Shown here in pieces: positions 43,267 to 51,942 of a stretch of DNA of 64,000 nt. The stretch is taken from assembly GCA_052273485.1 (NCBI GenBank), contig DAVZID010000007.1:9055-73054 (forward strand). The letters are read 5' to 3'. The stretch comes from Anthropogastromicrobium sp052273485 (lineage in GTDB: Bacteria; Bacillota; Clostridia; Lachnospirales; Lachnospiraceae). Position numbers and translations under genes: made by a program. The notes below the pieces were generated by a model. The model was not told the DNA's origin, did not search any database, and worked only from the letters and a program-made list of their open reading frames with translations. Every line of letters begins with the position of its first letter. Position 1 is the first letter of the stretch.

Positions 43267-44853
43267 TCAATTTTTGTTATTGACATCATAAAGACAAATT
43301 GCTTTTCTTGTATTGCAGCTTCTTGGTACTACATTTATGTCCTCTAATACAAGATTATCGATATGACGTGCCCAGATACCATATGCATCTACATCACCAT
43401 GTGCATTGCTCTCTGGATAATCCTCCAAAAATTCATCAAACGTCTCAGGGATCTCAACAATTTCCTCATTATCCCTATATACAACATGATAACTGCTTAC
43501 AGTAATATTTTCAAGTGGTCTGCGAACAACACTTCCATCCTTTTTAGTTGTTTCATATCCAGTTAAAATTGCCGGAACTTCTGCGTTGTCTGCATGAATA
43601 TTTTCAATGCGGATATTTTTAATGCTGCCGCCCCAATAGCGATTTTCTCCCACATTATCTGTATATGGCTCATTATAACGATTTCTCTTATTTAAGCAAA
43701 TATACAGTGGACAGATAATCTTATCCATCGTAATATTTCTAATAGTTACGTCAGAAAGATTCGTTCCATCACATGACTCAAGTGAAATTCCAGAAACAGA
43801 ACCAGGATAAATATCAGGCATGCAAAACATACAGTCTTCTACAAGAATATCACTAATATCATTTGCTGTTTCTGTTCCAATTTTGAATGCGTTCATAACT
43901 GTCACAACAGTACATCTTTTTACATGTACATGTGTCATGGCACGTCCAGTACGAATTGGATTTTTAATTACAATTCCGTCATCTGCACAGGAGATAAAAC
44001 AATGATCTACTAATACATTGCCACTTGCATTAATATCAACACCGTCAGAATTTGCCACATGACGATTATCATCAATAACCATATTCTTAACTGTGATATT
44101 TTCACAACACTCAATATGAAGTGTCCAGCTCATTGAATCATATAAGATAATATTGTCAAACGTAACATTTTTACTGTCCTGTACCCATACAAGTGCTGCC
44201 GGACGATTTAAATTTGGCTTGCCTTCACCATATTTGTCTTCTGAATAACGTATTCTCTGTCTATAATAATAGCGAAGTGTTCCAGGAATAGTATTAATTT
44301 CTTTTGCCTGATCACGTCTTGGAAGGCGGCTTATATCAAATGGAGTCAATGCCGGCAGTTCCCGTGGCTCATACACATACCACTCACCACTTCCGTTAAT
44401 ACGTCCGCCACCAGTAATCGTCACATCCTCTGCATTCTTAACGCGTACAAAAGCACCCTCGCTCGACTCGCCCTTTCGATCATCAACCTGCTCTTTTTGC
44501 TTCGCCAGCAAAAGCTCCACATTTCTGGATGCCTTGATCTCAGAATCTTCTGCGATGAAAAGTGTCGTGTGAGACGGAATATATACCGTTCCCATACAAT
44601 AGGAGCCACCCGCTACAAGAATCACACCACCGCCTGCTTTCTCACATGCTGCTGCAGCTGCTAAGAAAGCTTCGGTATTTAAAAGATCTTTTTCTGGTTT
44701 TGCGCCAAAATCGCGAATATCGAAAACCTTTTTTCCTTCTGGAAGCTTCTGATTTTTATCGATAAATTCATCATATGGAAGTGCTTCATAATAATCACCC
44801 GGATAGATATTTCCTAATTCTGGGTAAGTGGGTGTATCATATGTGTTCTGCAT
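43267..44853 (-). CDS. Cytoplasmic GH28 family glycoside hydrolase (polygalacturonase-like)
   Basis: A 528-residue right-handed beta-helix protein of GH28. The catalytic residues are visible: Asp270 in ANSDGVDI, Asp291 and Asp292 in SCADDGIVIK, and the GTE loop (residues 326-328) that replaces GHG in exo-acting bacterial members. No signal peptide exists, so it acts on imported oligosaccharides rather than polymeric pectin, most probably removing galacturonic acid or a related uronate from an end. It lies behind the permease genes after a terminator-like hairpin, and before the unknown 814-residue protein. The exact linkage (homogalacturonan, rhamnogalacturonan or xylogalacturonan) is not determined by the sequence. 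Confidence 0.9.
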   Translation of the reverse strand: MQNTYDTPTYPELGNIYPGDYYEALPYDEFIDKNQKLPEGKKVFDIRDFGAKPEKDLLNTEAFLAAAAACEKAGGGVILVAGGSYCMGTVYIPSHTTLFIAEDSEIKASRNVELLLAKQKEQVDDRKGESSEGAFVRVKNAEDVTITGGGRINGSGEWYVYEPRELPALTPFDISRLPRRDQAKEINTIPGTLRYYYRQRIRYSEDKYGEGKPNLNRPAALVWVQDSKNVTFDNIILYDSMSWTLHIECCENITVKNMVIDDNRHVANSDGVDINASGNVLVDHCFISCADDGIVIKNPIRTGRAMTHVHVKRCTVVTVMNAFKIGTETANDISDILVEDCMFCMPDIYPGSVSGISLESCDGTNLSDVTIRNITMDKIICPLYICLNKRNRYNEPYTDNVGENRYWGGSIKNIRIENIHADNAEVPAILTGYETTKKDGSVVRRPLENITVSSYHVVYRDNEEIVEIPETFDEFLEDYPESNAHGDVDAYGIWARHIDNLVLEDINVVPRSCNTRKAICLYDVNNKN

Positions 44854-44870
44854 AACAGTGAATCCTTTCT

Positions 44871-44915
44871 AAAAAAGGCCAACAATTCGTACTACCACAA
44901 ATTGTCGGCCTGTCT
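44871..44915 (-). terminator. Terminator/attenuator between the second permease and GH28 genes
   Basis: GGCCAACAATT (44877-44887) and AATTGTCGGCC (44900-44910) form an 11-pair stem with one wobble. On the minus strand it is followed by TTTTTT. It lies inside the operon and probably lets only part of the transporter transcript continue into the hydrolase genes. Confidence 0.78.
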
Positions 44916-44920
44916 TTTTG

Positions 44921-45787
44921 TTAACCCTTTACTGCACCGGCTGTCAGACCGCCCATGAAGAAACGGCTAAAGCAACAGTAAACAATCAAAATTGGGACAA
45001 TTGAAATTGTCGCACCTGCAAACATGATGTTCCATGCTGCAGTACCGTCTCCGGCATTCTTTAACATATTAACACCTACGGTCAGAGGACGAAGCTTATC
45101 ATTAGTCATTGTAAATACAAGAGGAAGAATGTACTCGTTCCATCCCTGTCTGAAGGATAAAAGTGCAATTGTTGCCAAAATCGGCTTTAACATTGGAAGG
45201 ATAATCTGATAATAAATTCTAAAGAATCCACATCCATCCATCTTTGCTGCCTCGTCAAGTTCCTTCGGAACGGAATTAACGAATCCACGGCATAAAAAGA
45301 TAAACGTTGCCTGACCGCCGCCTGCTGAGATAATAGCAACAGCTAACAAGCTCTTATTCATCTTCAACTTAACAGCAAGCTCAAATAAAGGACGAAGGGA
45401 AACAGAACCAACATTGATAAACATAAATGCTACGAAAAGCATGTACAGAAGTTCCTTACCCTTAAAATTCTTTCTTGCAAATACATATCCTGCCATGCTG
45501 GCATTGATTAAAGAAATAAGCATAACAGCTAAACTTAAGAACACACTGTTCATTGTATAAGTTGCAAAATTTGCCTGTTTCCATGCCTGCACATAGTTAT
45601 CAAACACCCACTTGCTTGGCAAAATGCTTGAACCTCCGACAAGCAGCTCCTTATTGTCCTTAAAGGAACCAAAGATAACATAGCATACAGGAAAGATTGT
45701 GATGATCGCCGCGAGTGCCAAAAACAGCCAGATGATCAGACGGACGATCTTCGTTCTTGTTGAATATACTGCATGAGTTTTTTCCAT
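44921..45787 (-). CDS. Carbohydrate ABC transporter permease (MalG/UgpE-type)
   Basis: A 288-residue permease with six membrane helices. The conserved cytoplasmic loop ELDEAAKMDGCGFFRIYYQI carries the EAA motif that contacts the ATPase. CUT1 sugar permeases of this type act as heterodimers; the partner is the preceding gene, 16 bp away. No ATPase gene is in the locus, so a shared MsmK-type ATPase elsewhere is expected. AGGAGGAG lies before the ATG. Confidence 0.93.
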   Translation of the reverse strand: MEKTHAVYSTRTKIVRLIIWLFLALAAIITIFPVCYVIFGSFKDNKELLVGGSSILPSKWVFDNYVQAWKQANFATYTMNSVFLSLAVMLISLINASMAGYVFARKNFKGKELLYMLFVAFMFINVGSVSLRPLFELAVKLKMNKSLLAVAIISAGGGQATFIFLCRGFVNSVPKELDEAAKMDGCGFFRIYYQIILPMLKPILATIALLSFRQGWNEYILPLVFTMTNDKLRPLTVGVNMLKNAGDGTAAWNIMFAGATISIVPILIVYCCFSRFFMGGLTAGAVKG

Positions 45788-45803
45788 CGTATCTCCTCCT
45801 AAT

Positions 45804-46736
45804 TTATACTACATCGTCAAGTTTCTTGGAAACAAACAGATAAACGCCAGTTACAATACCTACGATTACTGCTGCAACAACACTAAGCAGTGCTCCATAA
45901 CCGATCTGTGCCTGACTGGAGCTTCCAGCAGAACCAAAGATAATATTGTAAATGTATAAGAACATTACCATAGAACGGTTGCCAGGTCCTCCATTTGTCA
46001 GAACCATGATTGCCTCGTAATCCTTAAATGCTCCAGTGATTGCAAGCATTAAAACAACCTTTAATACTGGTGCCAGCATTGGAAGTGTAATGCGGAAGAA
46101 GGTCTGCACGCCAGTTGCACCGTCAATCTTTGCACTCTCGTAAACATCCTCAGAAATACCAGTCATACCAGTGATAAAATACAGCATGTAATTACCAAAA
46201 CCACCCCAGATTGCAAGAATCGTAACAGCTACCATAACAACATTCGGGCTGTTTAACCACTTGATCGGTGAATCAATCAGATGCATGTTCTGGAGCATTG
46301 AGTTTAAGATACCATTCTTTGTTGCAAAGATAAATCCAAAGATCATACCTGCAATAGAAGTACTGATGATAGTTGGCATGAAGTAAATTCCTCTAAATAC
46401 AGAAGAACCTCTCAGTTTCTGGTTTAATAAAACTGCCATCAACAGAGCTAACGGGATGATGAAAATCAGCTTATAGAATGCATATTCAAATGTATGCATA
46501 ACACTATTCCAGAAAACTTTATCGTTCAGCATACGCTCAAAGTTTTTCCATCCTGTAAATGTAGACTTGAAACCATTGTAGTCACATGCTACATAGCGGA
46601 AAATCCAGATAAACGGATAGATGGAACACAGGCAAAGGAAAAATACTGCCGGTGCCAGCATAAGTGCTGCTGAAAAACTTCCGCTGCTTTTCGCTTTCTG
46701 GAACTTTTGTGAAAAAGTCATTTTTCTCTGGCTCAT
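45804..46736 (-). CDS. Carbohydrate ABC transporter permease (MalF/UgpA-type)
   Basis: A 310-residue permease with six membrane helices after a basic cytoplasmic N-terminus. The EAA loop reads VYESAKIDGATGVQTFFRITL. It pairs with the permease encoded 16 bp downstream and with the binding protein encoded upstream, forming a CUT1-type importer for di- or oligosaccharides. AAGGAGG precedes the ATG. A strong hairpin between the binding-protein gene and this one probably lowers its expression. Confidence 0.93.
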   Translation of the reverse strand: MSQRKMTFSQKFQKAKSSGSFSAALMLAPAVFFLCLCSIYPFIWIFRYVACDYNGFKSTFTGWKNFERMLNDKVFWNSVMHTFEYAFYKLIFIIPLALLMAVLLNQKLRGSSVFRGIYFMPTIISTSIAGMIFGFIFATKNGILNSMLQNMHLIDSPIKWLNSPNVVMVAVTILAIWGGFGNYMLYFITGMTGISEDVYESAKIDGATGVQTFFRITLPMLAPVLKVVLMLAITGAFKDYEAIMVLTNGGPGNRSMVMFLYIYNIIFGSAGSSSQAQIGYGALLSVVAAVIVGIVTGVYLFVSKKLDDVV

Positions 46737-46789
46737 AAAATCCTCCTTTTTTTCTTAGTTCACGTTTTTTCATCCCGTGAATAGATGCG

Positions 46790-46836
46790 ATAAGAAAGGG
46801 AAAGCCGTCTCCTTATGTTTCGGAAACAGCCTTCCC
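46790..46836 (-). terminator. Terminator/attenuator between binding-protein and permease genes
   Basis: Positions 46798-46812 and 46822-46836 form a 15-pair stem with three wobble pairs. On the minus strand it is followed by TTTCTTAT. Partial termination here would give the usual excess of binding protein over permeases. Confidence 0.8.
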
Positions 46837-46872
46837 ATTTTATTCAGATGCCATTATCAGGCTGTCTGTTTC

Positions 46873-48219
46873 TTATTTGTCAAGATAGGTTGCAGTTCCA
46901 TCACTTGGATGAAGCGGATCGTAATCCTCAATTACAAGTCTCTTAACGCTGCCAGACTCAATATCTGCATCATATGCCTCATTGTAACGAGTATTCAGAT
47001 CTTCGATTGCATCGTCAACATCAACATAACCCATAATTGCATTCCACATAACAGTTCTGTAATCATCACCTGTCAGGTTAATGGTCGGTACTGCCGGGTA
47101 TACAGACTCATAGTCAAGTAAAGAGAAGTCTGCCAGACGGCCAATCTTAGACTTATCGATCTTCTCATCCATATAAGAAGTAATTGGCAGACAGTAACCA
47201 TTCTCTAAGTATCCCTTTAAAAATTCCTCAGACTGGAAGTACTGAATTACCTTCCAAGCCTCATCTGGATGCTCACTGGAAGACATGATTGCATAGCCCT
47301 TAGACGGTGTTGTCTGAAGTGCGCCCTTAATCTCGCCGTCAAGAGATGGAACCTCTGCTACGCCCCACTCAAAGTCTTCGATTGGCAGCTGGCTGGTGAA
47401 TACACCTGCCTCCTGAGAAGCGTTGCCCCACAGTGCAAACTCGCCTTCTGCAAATAATGCTCTCATGTTATCAACGCCCTGCTGATCCGGGTAAGCAATT
47501 TCCTCATCGATGAATCTCTTGCCCTTCTCAAGGATTTCCTTGTAACCGCTGAAATCGAACTTGCCATTTACATAGTCATAGTAATAAATACCAGATACCT
47601 GAGCCATCATCTCAAGCTGACGCTCAAATGGAGAAGATGAAGTAAATCCGATTCCATAATACTCGCCGTTTCCATCCTCAGTGATCTTCTTTGCCATATC
47701 AATGTACTCGTCAAGCGTCTTCGGAATTTCTGTATATCCGCTCTTCTCTAACAGATCCTTATTGTACTCAATACGAACACCAGATCTCATACCAGAATAT
47801 ACCCAGTACAGATTACCATCCATGTAGTTCAAGCCCTCATATGCATGCTCATATGGCTCGTTAACCTTCTGGTACTCCTCATCTGCATCGATGTAATCGT
47901 TTAACGGAACAAGCATATCGTTATCTACGAAATTCTTTAATGTTACACTCTGTCCAATGATATCCGGTGCTGTACCGCCTGTGTAAGCAAGAGAGATCAT
48001 GTTCTCATAATCATCTGTGATGATCTGCATATCAATGTAGATATTGTCTGTGTTCTCCTTGTTGTACTTTTCTACCATCTCAGTCATATACTCACTGTCA
48101 TGACGGTCATTTACCCAGTAAGTGATGGTAGTTACATCATCTGCCATTGCCGGAACTACACCGATCGTACCCATTGCCATTGCTGCACAAAGTGCAAGGC
48201 TCATACCTCTTCTTTTCAT
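46873..48219 (-). CDS. Extracellular sugar-binding protein of an ABC transporter
   Basis: A 448-residue solute-binding protein of the carbohydrate type (family 1). The mature start VTTITYWVNDRHDSEYMTEM and the GGTAPDI and GWALWG-like ALWGNASQE segments fit. The signal peptide is MKRRGMSLALCAAMAMGTIG with an apparent cleavage after AMA at residue 26. No lipobox cysteine is seen at that point, unlike most Gram-positive binding proteins, so how it stays at the cell surface is unclear. The gene leads the minus arm and is probably activated by the divergent YesN-type regulator. The sugar is inferred to be a uronate-containing oligosaccharide from the neighbours. Confidence 0.9.
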   Translation of the reverse strand: MKRRGMSLALCAAMAMGTIGVVPAMADDVTTITYWVNDRHDSEYMTEMVEKYNKENTDNIYIDMQIITDDYENMISLAYTGGTAPDIIGQSVTLKNFVDNDMLVPLNDYIDADEEYQKVNEPYEHAYEGLNYMDGNLYWVYSGMRSGVRIEYNKDLLEKSGYTEIPKTLDEYIDMAKKITEDGNGEYYGIGFTSSSPFERQLEMMAQVSGIYYYDYVNGKFDFSGYKEILEKGKRFIDEEIAYPDQQGVDNMRALFAEGEFALWGNASQEAGVFTSQLPIEDFEWGVAEVPSLDGEIKGALQTTPSKGYAIMSSSEHPDEAWKVIQYFQSEEFLKGYLENGYCLPITSYMDEKIDKSKIGRLADFSLLDYESVYPAVPTINLTGDDYRTVMWNAIMGYVDVDDAIEDLNTRYNEAYDADIESGSVKRLVIEDYDPLHPSDGTATYLDK

Positions 48220-48296
48220 TAGAAAGTCCTCCTTAAATTCCTTTACAGCTTATCCAGTTTCACAATAAAACTCGGATTGCTGTTTGCTATAGTTAT

Positions 48297-48359
48297 GTTT
48301 TATCATGAATTGTAACAATTCTCAACATCATTTTCCATGGATTATGTAACACTTTCCAT
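48297..48359 (-). promoter_or_regulatory. Promoter of the binding-protein operon with operator and activator repeats
   Basis: On the minus strand -35 TTGAGA (48320-48325), 17-bp spacer and -10 TAAAAC (48297-48302). The spacer holds the inverted repeat GAATTGTAACAATTC (48307-48321). Upstream, two direct repeats ATGGAAARTG (minus-strand sense, cores at 48331-48338 and 48352-48359) are 21 bp apart, two helical turns. The nearer one nearly abuts the -35 box, the geometry expected for an AraC/YesN-type activator. Confidence 0.65.
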
Positions 48360-48424
48360 CATGTGACATTTTTCAATTATTCATATTGTTATATGGCATC
48401 CATGATTTGGCTTACGTTTAAAAG

Positions 48425-48453
48425 TTGCTTTTCTGCTCCATTCATGTTAAAAT
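48425..48453 (+). promoter_or_regulatory. Promoter of the two-component operon
   Basis: -35 TTGCTT (48425-48430), 17-bp spacer and -10 TAAAAT (48448-48453) in the divergent intergenic region, about 65 bp before the response regulator start. Confidence 0.7.
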
Positions 48454-48517
48454 AGTATTAGTATGTGTGCGTAACAAACATAAAGTACCAAAAATTTCAA
48501 AACAAGGAGGAACTTTC

Positions 48518-50080
48518 ATGGAATCCATTTCTATCCGGGTTCTGCTTGCTGATGATGAGGCTGCCATTCGAAACGGGCTCCAAAATGCCATTCCCTGGGA
48601 GCAATACCATGCTAAGGTAGTAGCTGCTGCTTCTAACGGCCAGGAGGCACTTGATTTAATCAGAAGCTATCTCCCGGATCTTGTTATAATTGATATTAAA
48701 ATGCCTCAAATTGATGGACTTGAGGTAATCCGCCAAACTAAAGCTGCAGGAATAACCTGTCGTTTTTTAATTTTAAGCGGATATGACGATTTTTACCTTG
48801 CACAAAAAGCAATTCGCTATGGTGCAAACGGCTATTTTTTAAAGCCGTTAAAGATTGAAGAATTTAAGGATGAGCTATCTCGTCAGTATGCCGAGATTCT
48901 CTCACATCATCATTCTTCTTCTGCTGCGAAAAATTTAGATGAATTAATGGAAAGTTCTAAAATTTTCTTTTTGAATCAGCTTCTATTAAATGAGATTCGC
49001 GATGACAGTGAGATAAAACGGCGCCGCACGATGCTTTCTCTTACGCTGTTTGATACTCCGTATCGCGTTATTGTCTGTTCAGCAGCAACCTCAAATGACA
49101 AGCTCTTGCATGCGCTTAAACTGGCAAAGCCTCTGTTTATCAGTGCTTTTTCTGACCGGTCTATTGAAGCCTGGATTCTTCGTGAAAAGCAGCTTGTACT
49201 TCTTATTTCTGACGCTCAAAATAAGGAGCTTTGTGCAATCAAAGAAGTGATTGCAAGTATACTTTGCCATTTAAAGCAGCAAACTGGTATCCGTTTTTAT
49301 ACTGCTATCAGTACACTTGCCGATCAGACTGAACAGGCTGCTGCCGCTTACACAGATGCCCTTCGTGCATTGTCCTATCACATATACGAATGTGAAAATG
49401 ATGTATATGATGATACTATGATATGTCGTCAAAAGCCTTCATTTTCTCCTTCGTCAATTGCATATGATCCAATGATTGCCTGCATTGAGCGCAATGATCC
49501 TGACGAAATAAAAAAATGTTGTGCCCAATTTGTACACTCGCTCTTTTTCACACAACTGCCTCCGCCTGATTTTATCCGCGGCATGTGTATTCACGTACTG
49601 ACAAACATCCGTGTACGTTTTCTTGCAAAACACACAGAACTTTCACCAGAAGATCCTATACGCCCAGATGATGTGCTGTTATGTCACACAATCACAGAAC
49701 TGATTGAATGGCTTGCCGCTGGTTTTCTGTCGCTTTCAGAAAGCTATAAACGCCAAAAAAAATCCTCAGATCCTATTATTGAAACTGCTAAAGAATATAT
49801 AAAAAATCATATAAGCAGTAATTTAAAAGCAAAGGATGTAGCTGCCACTGTCAACTTAAGTGAATCTTATTTTACGATTTACTTTAAAACAAAAACCGGA
49901 CAAAATTTCCGTGATTATGTACTGAATGCCCGAACAGATCTTGCCAAAAAGCTTCTTTTAGAGCAGCGCCTGAGTATCAGTGAGATTGCTTATGCGACTG
50001 GCTATCAAGACTACCGCTCCTTCTCAAGAGCTTTTAAAAATGTCACTGGAATTTCTCCTTCTGACTATCAAAACCGATAG
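48518..50080 (+). CDS. Response regulator with AraC-type DNA-binding domain (YesN-like)
   Basis: A 520-residue regulator. The receiver domain (residues 1-120) has acidic pocket residues ADDE near residue 12, phosphoacceptor Asp59 in IIDIKMP and Lys in FLKPLK. A central helical region of about 270 residues follows. The C-terminal 100 residues form two helix-turn-helix units (NLKAKDVAATVNLSESYFTIYF, and ISEIAYATGYQDYRSFSRAFK). Such regulators turn on sugar-uptake operons when phosphorylated by the partner kinase. The start was set at 48518, seven bases after AAGGAGG; a longer frame opens within the promoter region. It precedes the kinase gene by 26 bp. Confidence 0.93.
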   Translation: MESISIRVLLADDEAAIRNGLQNAIPWEQYHAKVVAAASNGQEALDLIRSYLPDLVIIDIKMPQIDGLEVIRQTKAAGITCRFLILSGYDDFYLAQKAIRYGANGYFLKPLKIEEFKDELSRQYAEILSHHHSSSAAKNLDELMESSKIFFLNQLLLNEIRDDSEIKRRRTMLSLTLFDTPYRVIVCSAATSNDKLLHALKLAKPLFISAFSDRSIEAWILREKQLVLLISDAQNKELCAIKEVIASILCHLKQQTGIRFYTAISTLADQTEQAAAAYTDALRALSYHIYECENDVYDDTMICRQKPSFSPSSIAYDPMIACIERNDPDEIKKCCAQFVHSLFFTQLPPPDFIRGMCIHVLTNIRVRFLAKHTELSPEDPIRPDDVLLCHTITELIEWLAAGFLSLSESYKRQKKSSDPIIETAKEYIKNHISSNLKAKDVAATVNLSESYFTIYFKTKTGQNFRDYVLNARTDLAKKLLLEQRLSISEIAYATGYQDYRSFSRAFKNVTGISPSDYQNR

Positions 50081-50106
50081 TACAGACCACAATACAATAC
50101 TTTTAT

Positions 50107-51942
50107 ATGACGATGAAACAATTGAAAAAATTTATTGATCATTTTCGGCCCTCACGCCATATCATGATAAAAAGCTGGTTTGCCACTACACTTATTGTTG
50201 TGGCAAGCCTGCTTTTCATCAGTCTTGGATCACAGGTCTTTTTACGGAATTATTTTTTATCACATGCACTGGCACGCGCTGAAAATAACACAGCCAGCAC
50301 GGCTCAGGCATTTGAAAATGCACTTTATTCTATAACGACTCGATTTGTTGATATTTGTGGAACAACTGAATTTAAAAACAGATTTTCACGAATACGACGC
50401 TGCAAAAATGAAGATTACACTAAACTTAACAGTGATCTTCAGGATACACTTCACGATCTGTATGTATCTAATTCGCTTATTCGCTCTGCCCTAATTACAA
50501 GCAAAACAGGAATGATTTATCACCGCTTTAGTGAAAAGCTTTTTACAACTACTGACTATACACTTGGAAATCCAGCCGAGTCCATATGCGGCATAACTAT
50601 ACTTCCTGAGCAGACAAGCCCATTTTTAGATCAGCAGACTGTAATTCCTATTGCCATTCCTCTTACCTATATGGAAAATACAACCATTGTGATTGTAGCA
50701 GACAGCATTGAGTCATCTGATGCCATTTTATTTCTCTTGCTTGATGCTGGAATGGTTCGCGATTTTCTTCACACCTATAGTAATCGAAGCTTAGAAGGGT
50801 CTTACTATCTGCTTGACTCCGGTAATCTTATCGCAGATGCCTCAAGAACTAATGCAAAATTGCCTGACAGTGATGTATTTCGTCCTCTGCCAAATCGCAA
50901 GGATGCCCTTACAATTGAACAAAAAGATGCTTATCTGATCTTAAACCGAATTGGAAACAGATCGCTTTGTCTGGCCAATTTAATTTCTATGGACCAGCTG
51001 CTGTCATCGCTTCACACCATTCAGTCTTATCTGTATCTTGCTATTTTAGTTGTACTTTTAACAATCACTGTCGGTACACTGATTGCCTCCAATCTGATTA
51101 CCAGATCACTCTCAAAGCTGATCAGTGCTGTGTCTGCAATTGAAAATCAGACTTATGATTCAAGTCAGATTTTAACTCAGTCAGACGAACTTGGTCAGCT
51201 AAGCAAGTCGCTTGATTCCATGTATCAGACAATTCAGCTGCAAATCGAACAGATTAAACAGGAACGTCAGGCCAAATACAATGCTGAGATACGACTTTTT
51301 TCAGAGCAGATCAATCCACATTTTCTATATAACACGCTTGAATATATAAATATGGAAGTCTACGGCAATCACACAAAAAATGCCTCCATGATGATTCAAA
51401 ACTTAGCTGACTTTATGCGGATCGGTCTTAATTTCGGTGGTGAACTTATTCCAATCTCAAAGGAACTTGCACACGTTCAGGCATATGTCAATATCATGAA
51501 TTACCGTTTCAGCCATAAGATATGCTTTACGACTGACATTTCAAAAGAGCTGCTATCATATGAAATTTTAAAAATCATTCTTCAGCCGCTCGTTGAAAAC
51601 TCAATTCGTCATGGATTTGGACTTGATAACAGTTCCAATTATCTTGATTTACCGTCTATAAAAATTGAGGGATACCGTGACGATCCATGGCTATATCTTC
51701 GCGTCATTGACAATGGTTCAGGAATTGATATTGAAAGAGCGACACAAATTTTACATACTGGTACAGATGGTCAAAAACATGTTGGTCTTAATAATGTCTA
51801 CCAAAGACTAGTATTTTTCTATGGAAAAGCGGCACAGATCACTTTTTCTTCTATTCCATACTATGAAAATATTGTACAGATCAGGATCCCCTTTATTTAT
51901 CCGATTACTGATTTTGAGGAGGAACACATTGAAACAAAATAA
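50107..51942 (+). CDS. Sensor histidine kinase (YesM/LytS-like)
   Basis: A 611-residue membrane kinase. Helices lie at about residues 20-45 and 305-330, enclosing an extracytoplasmic sensor of about 260 residues. A HAMP linker follows, then the His_kinase domain with His405 in EQINPHFLYNTLEY. The ATPase domain has the N-box LVENSIRHGFG and DNGSGID. It should sense an extracellular sugar or ligand, directly or through the binding protein, and phosphorylate the YesN-like regulator encoded 26 bp upstream. Its end overlaps the next gene by 14 bp. The second ATG (codon 3) could also be the start. Confidence 0.93.
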   Translation: MTMKQLKKFIDHFRPSRHIMIKSWFATTLIVVASLLFISLGSQVFLRNYFLSHALARAENNTASTAQAFENALYSITTRFVDICGTTEFKNRFSRIRRCKNEDYTKLNSDLQDTLHDLYVSNSLIRSALITSKTGMIYHRFSEKLFTTTDYTLGNPAESICGITILPEQTSPFLDQQTVIPIAIPLTYMENTTIVIVADSIESSDAILFLLLDAGMVRDFLHTYSNRSLEGSYYLLDSGNLIADASRTNAKLPDSDVFRPLPNRKDALTIEQKDAYLILNRIGNRSLCLANLISMDQLLSSLHTIQSYLYLAILVVLLTITVGTLIASNLITRSLSKLISAVSAIENQTYDSSQILTQSDELGQLSKSLDSMYQTIQLQIEQIKQERQAKYNAEIRLFSEQINPHFLYNTLEYINMEVYGNHTKNASMMIQNLADFMRIGLNFGGELIPISKELAHVQAYVNIMNYRFSHKICFTTDISKELLSYEILKIILQPLVENSIRHGFGLDNSSNYLDLPSIKIEGYRDDPWLYLRVIDNGSGIDIERATQILHTGTDGQKHVGLNNVYQRLVFFYGKAAQITFSSIPYYENIVQIRIPFIYPITDFEEEHIETK

